In this document: one piece after another, positions 16,170-24,623 of the stretch
Layout: each line of letters begins with the position of its first letter
Numbering within the stretch: position 1 is the first letter of the stretch
NCBI RefSeq assembly: GCF_030345795.1
Contig: NZ_JAUALB010000001.1
Location: 62,001-126,000, forward strand
Direction: 5' to 3'
DNA from: Micromonospora sp. WMMA1363
Lineage (GTDB): Bacteria > Actinomycetota > Actinomycetes > Mycobacteriales > Micromonosporaceae
DNA length: 64,000 nucleotides
Made by a program: the position numbers and the translations under genes
The notes under the pieces: generated by a model
The model's database searches: none
What the model was told of the DNA's origin: nothing
Seen by the model: the letters and a program-made list of their open reading frames with translations, nothing else

Positions 16170-16728
16170 TCCGTCACCCCCCGTTCCTGCAGAGCCGTGC
16201 GCAGGGCGCGCAGCGCGTAGTAGACCCGTGATTTCGCCGTGCCGAGCGGAAGGCCCAGTTCCTCGGCTGCCTCCGGGACCGTCCGGCCCGGAAGTACGTC
16301 GCGACCAGGATCTCCCGGTGCGACTGGCTCAGCGTACGCAGCGCGTCCGCCACCGTCATCGTGCGCAGCACCCGGTCGGTGCTGTCCGCCTCGGCGAACG
16401 CGGTCAGGTCCCGGTCGTACGTCTCGGCCGGCCGGGCCTGCTCACTGCGATGCTCGTCGATGGCGATGCGCCGTGCGACGGTGACCAGCCAGGGCCGCAG
16501 CGAGCCCTGCCCCTGCGCACCGAGCCGGTGCGCGTTGCGCCACGCCCGCAGCAGCGTCTCCTGGACGATGTCCTCCGCTCGCTGTCGGTCCCCAGCGGTC
16601 AGCCGCATGACGAAGGCCAGCAGCGGACCGGCGTGCTCGGCGTAGAGTAACCGGACCAGGCGGTCGGAGTGATTCGACTCGGCGGACGGCGTCGCCTGGT
16701 GCCGTCCGGGAGCGGGTCGGGGTGTCAC
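16166..16728 (-). CDS. ECF sigma factor (SigL/SigK-like), with apparent frameshift in region 4
   Basis: From GTG at 16728 the protein shows sigma region 2 (LYAEHAGPLLAFVMRLTAGD, then AEDIVQETLLRAWRN) and the start of region 4 (ALRTLSQSHREILVATYFR). The frame then breaks. Adding one C on the plus strand at about 16286-16289 restores GRTVPEAAEELGLPLGTAKS, YYALRALRTALQERGVTE and a TGA overlapping the anti-sigma ATG. As written, the -35-binding helix is lost. Codon 27 is TTA (bases 16650-16648), rare in such genomes. If the frameshift is real, the sigma factor is inactive while its antagonist stays intact, which is unlikely to be selected; a sequencing error is more likely. Confidence 0.85.
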
Positions 16729-16938
16729 CGGCCCATTCTGGCGAGGGACACCCCGTGCGTCGACCTCGCGTGCCGACGCGCTCGACCGCGACTGGGATCG
16801 CGCGGACATCCAGTCCGCCCGGACCCAGTCACCGTGCCAGCCGGCCGCCACCGCATGCATGCAGACCTCCGGGAGATGACTGCGGCCGTCCCCCCACGGG
16901 CTGGCCGTCCGGTGGTACGCACCGCCGGCCTTGACGGA

Positions 16939-17796
16939 TCAACGTCGGACCGAAAAAATCCCCGGCGGTGGGGGCGTGGAGTCGGTCGCGTCTGCGTCGC
17001 GGACGACCGCGGCGCCCCCGGCGAACCGGTCCAGTTCCCCGCCGGCCACCAACCGTCCAGGAAACCAGTCCCCGGCGACCCGCCGGGTCAGCGCCGCCAG
17101 CGGTGGATCGGCCCGGCCGGCCAGCAGCACCAGGTTGCCGTAGCGGCGACCGCGCAGCACAGCCGCGTCCCCGACCAGCGCCATCCGGGGAAGCACCGAC
17201 CGGACCGTGGCGACCTGACGGCGGGCGTGCCGCAGCGGCGGGCCGTCGGCGACGTTCGCCAGGTACCAGCCCGCCGGACGGAGCACCCGCGCCACCTCGG
17301 CCGCGTACTCCACCGAGGTAAGGTGGGCCGGGGTGCGGGCACCGGCGAACACGTCGGCGACCACTACGTCGACACTCGTGTCCCGAGCGGCGCTGAGCAC
17401 CGCCCGGGCGTCGGCGACCCGGACCCGGAGCCGGGGGTCGGCCGGCCAGGGCAGTTCCCGGCGGACCAGGTCGACCAGGGCACCGTCGACCTCGCACACC
17501 CGTTGGGTGGAACCGGGACGGGTGGCGGTCACGTACCGGGGCAGGGTCAGCGCGCCGCCGCCCAGGTGCAGCACCCGCAGCGGCACACCGGCCGGGGCGA
17601 GCAGGTCGATCGCGGCCCCGAGCCGCCGCACGTACTCGAACTCCAGGTGGGTGGGGTCGGCGAGGTCCACATGGGACTGTGGCGCGCCGTCGAGCAGCAG
17701 CGTCCAGGAACCCGGCCGGGTCGGGTCGGGCACCAGCTCCGCCACCCCGGTGTCGACCCGTGCGGTCACCCGGTCGGCGGCCCGTTTGCGGCCCAT
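16939..17796 (-). CDS. Spermidine-synthase-like methyltransferase-fold protein
   Basis: A 285-residue Rossmann-fold protein of the polyamine aminopropyltransferase superfamily. Family features are LLLDGAPQSHVDLADPTHLE near the N-terminus, LHLGGGALTLPRYV (nucleotide-binding glycine loop), CEVDGALVDLVRRELPW (acidic strand end) and VVADVFAGARTPAHLTS. True spermidine synthesis is uncertain, because actinobacterial members of this group often lack proven polyamine activity. Its ATG overlaps the nurA-like stop (TGATG), making it the last gene of the herA-sbcD-sbcC-nurA operon. Confidence 0.8.
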   Translation of the reverse strand: MGRKRAADRVTARVDTGVAELVPDPTRPGSWTLLLDGAPQSHVDLADPTHLEFEYVRRLGAAIDLLAPAGVPLRVLHLGGGALTLPRYVTATRPGSTQRVCEVDGALVDLVRRELPWPADPRLRVRVADARAVLSAARDTSVDVVVADVFAGARTPAHLTSVEYAAEVARVLRPAGWYLANVADGPPLRHARRQVATVRSVLPRMALVGDAAVLRGRRYGNLVLLAGRADPPLAALTRRVAGDWFPGRLVAGGELDRFAGGAAVVRDADATDSTPPPPGIFSVRR

Positions 17797-18821
17797 CAGT
17801 CGCGGCCACCGGCCGCCGGCCGGGGCCGCGGCGGGCCGGCGGGTGGCGCGCTGGCGGGCGCCCGGGGTGGTGTGGCGGCCCGCGCGGCGACGGTGAGCGC
17901 GCGGTACAGCAGTCGGGCGTCGCCGAGCAGCGCCCGCAGCCGGCGCTCCAACCCGGCGATGGGGACCAGGTTCTGCGGGGCGCGCGGGTCCTTGTACGGG
18001 GTGGACGCGAAGCGGGGCAAGGTGACCACGGACCGGTCGGCCAGCGCCACCGCCTCAGCGACGTCGAGGTCGGCGGAGCACTCCACCCGCACCACGCCCG
18101 CCCACGGCGCGCCGTGGGCCACCGGCAGCCGCAGATACCACGACCAGCCGCCCCAGGCGGTGCCCAGCCGGAACACCGGGGACCGCTCGCCGGCCGCGAG
18201 CCCGGTGACCACGGCCGTCAGCCGCGCGTCCAGGTACTGGCTGTGCTGGGTCTTCACGTAGCCGAGCGTCCGGGGCAACTGCCGCCGGTTGCGCAGCGGA
18301 CCGTCCACCACCAGCAGGTCCCCGTCGGTGCGGGCCGCGCCGGAAACCTCCACCTCCAGCGCGGTCAGCGGCCCCTGCACGGCGGCCGGCAGCTTGGCCA
18401 GCTCACCGCTGCCACCGACCCGGTGCACCGGGTAGCGGACGCTGCCAGCCCGCACGTCACCGGCCGACGGGCTCGCGGTGAACAGACCCCGGCCAACCTT
18501 CGCGCCGGCCAGCCGCGCCACGCCGCCTTCCAGGTCACAGCGGACCACGCCGGCCGCGTACGAGGCGGCCAGGCCCGGATACGACCCGCCGTCGTCCTCG
18601 GCAATCCACAGACTGGCGTCGATCCGACGGACCCCGTCGACGAGCAGCACCATGTCCGGCGGGCGGACACCGGGCCGCGGCCCGATTCCCCGCCAGTCCA
18701 CGGCGGGTAGTTCGTGGTCAGCCTCGACCCGGGCACTGCTGGGCGCGGCCGGGCCACCGCCGGTCGCCTCGAACGACGTCCCGTACGCCGGGTCCCACGC
18801 GTCGACGAAGAACCGGCTCAC
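17796..18821 (-). CDS. nurA: NurA-like DNA-end-processing nuclease
   Basis: A 341-residue protein. NurA-type features are a first acidic strand VLLVDGVRRIDAS (D62), a second LLVVDGPLRNRRQL (D173) followed by GYVKTQHSQYL (K190), a strand FRLGTAWGGWSWYLRLP, and a C-terminal part RVECSADLDVAEA leading to LVPIAGLERRLRALLGDA. NurA is a 5'-3' nuclease that works with the HerA translocase on DNA ends. The assignment rests on these motifs plus its place after herA, sbcD and sbcC in one operon; I could not confirm it by alignment. Start is GTG at 18819-18821, 52 bases after sbcC. The last 25 residues are Pro/Ala-rich. Confidence 0.75.
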   Translation of the reverse strand: MSRFFVDAWDPAYGTSFEATGGGPAAPSSARVEADHELPAVDWRGIGPRPGVRPPDMVLLVDGVRRIDASLWIAEDDGGSYPGLAASYAAGVVRCDLEGGVARLAGAKVGRGLFTASPSAGDVRAGSVRYPVHRVGGSGELAKLPAAVQGPLTALEVEVSGAARTDGDLLVVDGPLRNRRQLPRTLGYVKTQHSQYLDARLTAVVTGLAAGERSPVFRLGTAWGGWSWYLRLPVAHGAPWAGVVRVECSADLDVAEAVALADRSVVTLPRFASTPYKDPRAPQNLVPIAGLERRLRALLGDARLLYRALTVAARAATPPRAPASAPPAGPPRPRPAAGGRD

Positions 18822-18873
18822 GCGGGCCGCCCCACGGCGGGGCGGGACGCCGCCCGCCGGCCGCCGCCGGCGC

Positions 18874-21348
18874 TCACCGGCCGGTCCGCTCGACGCGGGC
18901 CGACCGGGCGTCCTTGCGGACCTCGAACCGGACCGGGATGCGTTCGGCCAGCGCCGGCACGTGGGTGACCACGCCGACCATCCGGTCACCGCGAGCGGCG
19001 AGGTTCTCCAACGTGGCGGCGACCGTGTCCAGCGTGGCCGCGTCGAGCGTGCCGAACCCCTCGTCCAGCACGATCGACTCCAGGCTCGCCGCCGTGGTGG
19101 ACATCCCGGCGAGCTGCTCGGACAGCGCCAGGGCCAGGGCCAGGGACGCCTGGAAGGTCTCCCCGCCGGACAGGGTGCGCACCCCGCGCCGCAGCCCGGC
19201 GTCGTGGTGGTCGACCACGAAGAACTCACCCTTGTCGTGCACCAGGTCGTACTGGTCGCCGGAGAGTTCCCGCAGGATCCGCGAGGCACCCTCGACCAGC
19301 AGGTCGAGTGCCTCGGCGAGCAGCCAGCGCTCGAAGTTGTTGGCCCGCAGGTGCCCAGCGAGCGCGCGGGCCACCTGTGCCTGCCGTTCGTACCCGGACC
19401 GCTGCTCGCGCAGCTCACTGGCCCGCTCCCGGCGGCGGACCAGCTCGCGCAGCTCGGCCTCGGCGCGCTCCAGGGCGACCGCGGCGGCCCGGACCGGGTC
19501 CTCGGCGGCCGGTACCCCGGCGGCGGTGAGCAGCCCGGCGACGCGCTCCTCGACGGCGGCCACCCGGGCCTCGGCCTCGGCCACCGCCGCCACCCGGCCG
19601 GCCCGATCGTCGCGGCGGCGCTTCGCCTCGGAGTCGGCCCAGCCGGTGAGGGCGGCCCAGGCGACCGCCACGTCCTCCCGGTCGGCGGCGGGAGGGCCGA
19701 AGCGGGCCAACTCGTCGCGGGACGCGTCGAAGGCCCGCCACGCCGTCCGCAGTCGCTCCTCGGCCGCGTCCACCTCGGCCCGCGCCCGACGGGCCGCGTC
19801 CCGCCCGGCGCGCACGGCCGCCGCGGACTCCTCCAGCGCCCGGCGCAGCCGGGCGTGTTCGTCCAGCTCGCGACGGAGCGCGACGGGCTCGGCCACGCCG
19901 GTCAGCTGGCCGTCCAGCTCGGCCAGCCGGACGTCGAGCTGCTCCTGCCGCGCCCGCGCCGCCACCAGCACCCGCTCCAGCTCGCGAGCGGCGCCGTCGC
20001 GCTCCCGCACCGCCGCCTTCGCCGCCTCGCTGGCGGCGCGCGCCGCCTTCCCGGCGGCGACCGCCGCCGCCACCGCCGAACCCGGCGGCAGCGCGGGCAC
20101 CCGGGTCACCGACTGTTCACAGACCGGGCAGGGGGCACCGTCGCGTAGGTGCGCGCGCAGGGCCACCGCCTGGTCGGTCGCCTTCGCCTCCTCGTGCGCC
20201 CGGAAGGCCACCTCCAGCTCGGCCTCCGCCCGCTCCGCCGTCGCCCGCGCCGCCACCAGCGCCGTCGAGGCCACCTCGTGCTCGTCGTGCGCCGCCGCCA
20301 CCGCCGCTCGGACCGGCTCCGCCTCGCCGGCCAACCGCTTTCGGTCGGCATACGCCTTCAGCAGCATCCGCAGCGCGCTCTCGTCGCCGGCGGCGGCCAG
20401 CTCACCGCGCAGCTTCTCCTCCCGCTCCTCGGCCTGGGTGACCACCGTGGCCGCCTCGTCGGCGCCGGTCCGCGCGGCGGCCACCGCCCGGGCGACCTCG
20501 GCCGTCCCGTCCGGGGCGCGCACGGCCCCGAGGACGGCCAGATCGGTGTCGAGGACGGCCAGCGCCGCGCCCGCCTCCCGAGCGGCGGCACCGGCCGCCT
20601 CCAGTTCGGGTCCGGCGTCGGTCACCGCCCTGGTCAGCTCCCGCATCCGGTCCGCCCGCGCGGAGGCGTCGGCGAGCGCGGCGTCGTCGACATCGGACAG
20701 CCCGGCCAGGGCCTGGTCGACCGCCTCGAACTTCGCCTCGGCCTGGGCGGCCCGCGCCGTCGCCCTCTCCCGCACCTGCTCGTAGACGCCGAGACCGAGC
20801 AGGTTGACCAGGATCTGCTGACGGGTCGCCGGCCGCGCGTGCAGGAAATCCGCGAACTGGCCCTGCGGCAGTACCACGCAACTGGTGAACTGCTCGTACG
20901 GCAGCCCAACCGCCGCCAGCACCGCGCCGTCCATCTCGGCGGCGGTGCCGGCCAGCACCTCGCCGAGGTCGTCCGGGCTGAGGCCGGTGTCGAGCTTCGT
21001 CGGGTCGAAGCCGGCCGGCATGACCTGGAGGCCGGCACCGGCGGTCTTGACGTTGCCCCGGCCGTCCCGGCGCACCACCCGGGTCGCCACGTAACGATCG
21101 CCGGCGGACTCGAAAACGAGCCGGACCCGAGCCTCCGTCGCCGAGGGGGCCAGCGCGTTCGCCAGACCGCGGGTGCCACCCCAGCGGGGCACAGTGCCGT
21201 AGAGCGCGAAGCAGATCGCGTCCAGCACCGTCGACTTGCCCGAGCCGGTCGGCCCGACCAGGGCGAAGAAGTCGGCGTCGGTGAAGTCGATCGTCGTGTC
21301 CTCGCGGAAGACGGTGAACCCGGCCAGGTCCAGTCGCATCGGCCGCAT
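18874..21348 (-). CDS. sbcC: SbcC (Rad50-like) exonuclease ATPase subunit
   Basis: An 824-residue SMC-like ATPase that with SbcD opens hairpins and trims DNA ends. The Walker A motif is GPTGSGKST (32-40), and the Q-loop region is VVLPQGQFADFL. Long Ala/Glu/Arg-rich coiled coils flank a zinc hook CPVC (about residue 404). The ABC signature LSGGETFQASLALALA and Walker B SIVLDEGFGTLD lie near the C-terminus. ATG at 21346-21348 overlaps the sbcD stop (TGATG). Another ATG three codons later is possible. Confidence 0.96.
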   Translation of the reverse strand: MRPMRLDLAGFTVFREDTTIDFTDADFFALVGPTGSGKSTVLDAICFALYGTVPRWGGTRGLANALAPSATEARVRLVFESAGDRYVATRVVRRDGRGNVKTAGAGLQVMPAGFDPTKLDTGLSPDDLGEVLAGTAAEMDGAVLAAVGLPYEQFTSCVVLPQGQFADFLHARPATRQQILVNLLGLGVYEQVRERATARAAQAEAKFEAVDQALAGLSDVDDAALADASARADRMRELTRAVTDAGPELEAAGAAAREAGAALAVLDTDLAVLGAVRAPDGTAEVARAVAAARTGADEAATVVTQAEEREEKLRGELAAAGDESALRMLLKAYADRKRLAGEAEPVRAAVAAAHDEHEVASTALVAARATAERAEAELEVAFRAHEEAKATDQAVALRAHLRDGAPCPVCEQSVTRVPALPPGSAVAAAVAAGKAARAASEAAKAAVRERDGAARELERVLVAARARQEQLDVRLAELDGQLTGVAEPVALRRELDEHARLRRALEESAAAVRAGRDAARRARAEVDAAEERLRTAWRAFDASRDELARFGPPAADREDVAVAWAALTGWADSEAKRRRDDRAGRVAAVAEAEARVAAVEERVAGLLTAAGVPAAEDPVRAAAVALERAEAELRELVRRRERASELREQRSGYERQAQVARALAGHLRANNFERWLLAEALDLLVEGASRILRELSGDQYDLVHDKGEFFVVDHHDAGLRRGVRTLSGGETFQASLALALALSEQLAGMSTTAASLESIVLDEGFGTLDAATLDTVAATLENLAARGDRMVGVVTHVPALAERIPVRFEVRKDARSARVERTGR

Positions 21349-22496
21349 CAGTGCTCGACCTCCTCGAACAGCTCGTCGAAGAGGTCCCGGACACCCTCGT
21401 CGGCGTGGCCCCGGCTGTCCAGATAGTCGGCGAACAGCTCGTGCGGGGAGCGACCGGCCCGCTGGGCGACCCGCGTGCCGCTGCCCGGCGCGGGCACCAG
21501 CTCCGGGTCGATCCGGATCTCCAACGCGCGGGGGAGTAGTTCCTGCACCTCCTCGCGGAGGCCGGCGCGGGGCTGCTCCCGCACGTAGACCCGCAGCCAG
21601 GCATCCGGCACCTCGATCTCGGCGAGCTGCGCGAGGGTGCCCCGGACCGTCCGCAGGGCGGCCGCGGCCGTGATCGGGACCTCCCGGACCTGCGCGGCCG
21701 TCGTCGCGGTCACCTCGACCACCGTCACCGAGGGGACGTTCTCCTGCTCGCCGAAGTCGACCGCGAGGGGGCTGCCGCTGTAGCGGATCGGGCAGGGCCC
21801 CTGGACCCGCTGCGAGCGGTGCAGGTGCCCGAGCGCCACGTAGTGCGCGGTGCCCGGGAAGACCGTCGCGGGGACGGCGTAGCCCAGCACGGTGTGCGCG
21901 TCCCGCTCGCCGCCGCCCGTCGTCGCCCCGACGACCGTCAGGTGGGCGGTGACCAGGTGCACCCGGTCCGGCCCGGTGAAGCCCTCGGCCAGCCGGTTGA
22001 GGATCCGGCCGAGGTGGTCGGCGTACGTCTGGGTGGCCTCGGCGGCGGTCAGTTCGTACATCTCCACTGCCCGGATCGCGTACCGCTGGGAGAGGAACGG
22101 CAGCGCGGCCAGCCGCCACCGCTCACCGCCCGCGGTGGTGCCGTCGATCACGTGCTCGTCCGGGCTCTCCCGGACGCTGCCGCGAAGGGTGATCCCGGCG
22201 GCCTCGGCCCACGGCCGTAGCGCGTCCAGGGCCGGGCCGTTGTCGTGGTTGCCGCCGATCGCGACGACGTCGGCGCCGGTCCGGCGCAGCGCGGTCAGCG
22301 CGCGGGTGACCAGCCGGGTCGCCTCGGGGGTGGGCGCGGCGGTGTCGTACAGGTCACCGGCGACGATCACCAGGTCCGGCTGTTCCCGCCGGGCGACGTC
22401 GATCACCCCGGCGAGGACGGCCGTGTGCTCCTCGGCGCGCGACTTTCCCTTCAGAACCTTGCCGACGTGCCAGTCGGAGGTGTGCAGGACCTTCAC
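21348..22496 (-). CDS. sbcD: SbcD (Mre11-like) nuclease subunit
   Basis: A 382-residue calcineurin-like phosphoesterase. Metal-binding motifs appear in order: HTSDWHVGK, VIVAGDLYD, VVAIGGNHDN, LVTAHLTVVG and YVALGHLHRSQ. It supplies the endo/exonuclease activity of the SbcCD complex. Start is GTG at 22494-22496 (MKVLHTSDWH), 12 bases after the herA stop. It is coupled to sbcC by overlap. Confidence 0.96.
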   Translation of the reverse strand: MKVLHTSDWHVGKVLKGKSRAEEHTAVLAGVIDVARREQPDLVIVAGDLYDTAAPTPEATRLVTRALTALRRTGADVVAIGGNHDNGPALDALRPWAEAAGITLRGSVRESPDEHVIDGTTAGGERWRLAALPFLSQRYAIRAVEMYELTAAEATQTYADHLGRILNRLAEGFTGPDRVHLVTAHLTVVGATTGGGERDAHTVLGYAVPATVFPGTAHYVALGHLHRSQRVQGPCPIRYSGSPLAVDFGEQENVPSVTVVEVTATTAAQVREVPITAAAALRTVRGTLAQLAEIEVPDAWLRVYVREQPRAGLREEVQELLPRALEIRIDPELVPAPGSGTRVAQRAGRSPHELFADYLDSRGHADEGVRDLFDELFEEVEH

Positions 22497-22508
22497 CGGT
22501 GGACCACC

Positions 22509-24299
22509 TCAGAACGGGATGTCGTCGTCGCTGCCGCCGCCGGAACCCACCACCGCGAACGGGTCGGCCGACTGGGTGATCGACCGGAGTGTGTGCGCGG
22601 GTGCGCGACCGGCCTCGGAGACCCGCGTTGCCCAGGCGGGGAACGGGAACTCCAAACAGAGCGGCACCGGGATGTCGGGCTGGTTGACGAACATCGTGCC
22701 AGGCTTCGCCAGCAGGGCCCGCTGTCGTTGAGCCGGGGGGAGGAAGCCGTACTCGGGGCGGGACGCCTCGGCCGGGTCGAGTCGACCGACCACCCGGATC
22801 GCCGAGTTGGTGACGATGCGCCGTTCCACCTCGCTCGCCGTCTGCTGGGCGCCGACCAGAATCACGCCGAGCGACCTCCCCCGCTCGGCGATGTCCAGCA
22901 GGACCTCCTTGATCGGGGAGGAGCCCTCGCGGGGGGCGTACTTGTTCAGCTCGTCGAGGACGACGAAGAGCAGCGGCTTTGCCGTGCCGGCCTTCTCCTT
23001 GCGTTCGAACTCGCTCTTCAGCGTCACACCGACCACGAAGCGCTGGGCCCGGTCCGGGAGGTTGTGCAGGTCGACCACGGTCACCTGGGCCGACTCGGCG
23101 GTGTTGATGCTGTGCGTCCGCTGCGCGGGCGCGAGATCCCCACGACCGAGCGCGCCGCCGCGGCTCCCGAGATCGCCGCGGATGAGCCGGGACAGGTCCT
23201 TCTTGCTGCCGATCAGCCGCCGGGCGAAGGCGTTGACGGTGCCGAGGCCGACCGCGCTGCCGGCCCAGTCGCCCCGGGTCTCGTCGTCGTTGAGTTGCTC
23301 GACGATGTGGTCCACCAGGTCGGCGTACGTGCCGAGGCGCACCCCGTCGATGCTCACCCCGCCGTCCGCGGGCTGCGCGTACCGGGCCAGGTGGGCGGCG
23401 ACCGAGTGGACCACCATCGTGTACTGCTGGCGCTCGTCGTCGGCATCGGCGAACACGTACGGCAGGAGGCGGTCGGCGCAGAATTCGGTGAGCGTCCAGT
23501 AGAAGCTGTCCACCCCGCTGAGCCGGCTGCTCACGTCCGGCGTGCCGGCGGAGTCGCCGACCCGGGGCGGGGCGTACACCCGAACGTCGGGGAAGGCGGC
23601 GGCGGTCAGGCCGAGCCGCGAGTACGCGGTCCGAGTCGACTCGTCCAGCCGGGCGTTGGGGTGGTCGAGGAAGAGCAGATCCTCGCCCTTGACGTTGAAG
23701 ATGAGCGCCTTGGCGTTGACCGCGTCGCCGCCGAGCACCCCGGAGCGGAACACCGAGTAGAGCAGGAAGGTGGCGAAGCTGGTCTTGGTGGCGACACCGG
23801 AGATGCCGGAGATGGAGACGTGCGCGCCCCGCGTGCCGTCGAGAAAGTCGGCGTTGAGGTAGACCGGCACCCCGTCGCGGCCCATGCCCATCGGGACGCG
23901 GCGCTCCATCCGGTCGAAGTGCAGCGCCCGGGCCCGGGCGTCCCCCTCGGCGCGGTGCACGACCGCCCCCGGTGACGGCGGCACGTACAGCTCCGGGTCG
24001 ACCCGGGTGGTGGTGATCTCGGCGGCCTCCTGCACCTGGGCGGGGAGGGTGCCGTCGGCGATCGCGAAGACGTCGGAGTCGAACTGGGCGCCCTCGTGCC
24101 GGGCCCGCACCTGGGTGACCACCCCGGCGATCGTCACCGGCTCCCGGTCCGGCAGCTCGCGCCGGGTCACCACGACGTCGTCGAGTTGCAGGTAGCTGGT
24201 GGGAGAGACCGCCGTCCAGAACTGCAGCGGGGTCGCGTCGGCGGTGCCGAGCACCCGGCCGACCTCCTCGCCCGGGCCGGCGAAACCATCGTCGGTCAT
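22509..24299 (-). CDS. herA: HerA-type DNA translocase ATPase
   Basis: A 596-residue FtsK/HerA-superfamily ATPase. An N-terminal beta-barrel (about 1-120) is followed by a Walker A-like loop SGISGVATKTS (164-174; Thr-Ser in place of the usual Lys-Ser/Thr order seen in FtsK), Walker B in LLFVVLDELNKYAP, and VILVGAQQTASEVERRI with a downstream arginine region. HerA hexamers drive NurA and help Mre11-Rad50 resect DNA breaks in archaea. ATG at 24297-24299 starts MTDDGFAGPGEEVGRVLG. It is the first gene of the leftward operon with sbcD, sbcC and nurA. Confidence 0.88.
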   Translation of the reverse strand: MTDDGFAGPGEEVGRVLGTADATPLQFWTAVSPTSYLQLDDVVVTRRELPDREPVTIAGVVTQVRARHEGAQFDSDVFAIADGTLPAQVQEAAEITTTRVDPELYVPPSPGAVVHRAEGDARARALHFDRMERRVPMGMGRDGVPVYLNADFLDGTRGAHVSISGISGVATKTSFATFLLYSVFRSGVLGGDAVNAKALIFNVKGEDLLFLDHPNARLDESTRTAYSRLGLTAAAFPDVRVYAPPRVGDSAGTPDVSSRLSGVDSFYWTLTEFCADRLLPYVFADADDERQQYTMVVHSVAAHLARYAQPADGGVSIDGVRLGTYADLVDHIVEQLNDDETRGDWAGSAVGLGTVNAFARRLIGSKKDLSRLIRGDLGSRGGALGRGDLAPAQRTHSINTAESAQVTVVDLHNLPDRAQRFVVGVTLKSEFERKEKAGTAKPLLFVVLDELNKYAPREGSSPIKEVLLDIAERGRSLGVILVGAQQTASEVERRIVTNSAIRVVGRLDPAEASRPEYGFLPPAQRQRALLAKPGTMFVNQPDIPVPLCLEFPFPAWATRVSEAGRAPAHTLRSITQSADPFAVVGSGGGSDDDIPF

Positions 24300-24499
24300 C
24301 GGGCTACTCCGCGGGGCTGTTCGTCGTCGGGACACACGCCCTGCATCCTGCCCGAGGAGTACGACAGCGCGCCACGCGACGCGACGAACCCCACCGGGGC
24401 GCCCGGATGATCACGTACCGCCGAGCGCGGTGCGGCGGAGACCGTGCCCCGCACCGCGGACCGTTGCTCCGCGACCGGTGGCGGGCCGGCCGCCTCGCC

Positions 24500-24524
24500 C
24501 TCCCCCGGCCGGTGGCCGGGGGAG
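24500..24524. other. Perfect 11-bp hairpin in the herA / membrane-hydrolase divergent region
   Basis: CTCCCCCGGCC (24500-24510) pairs perfectly with GGCCGGGGGAG (24514-24524) around GGT. The 324-base gap (24300-24623) between two divergent genes holds no gene. The hairpin lies 5' of both, so it is more likely an operator, attenuator or transcript insulator than an ordinary terminator. Confidence 0.5.
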
Positions 24525-24623
24525 TCGGCGCCCGGCGACCGGAACGGCACCCCCGGCCACCGGCGTGTGACCGGGGCCCGGTTCGACCACCGTCGGTGGC
24601 GGTGTCGGGGGATCCTGCTACGG

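Noticed and set aside
18478..20785. Plus-strand open frames opposite nurA and sbcC
   Set aside because: They are Ser/Ala/Arg-rich shadows of the coiled-coil and ATPase coding sequence.
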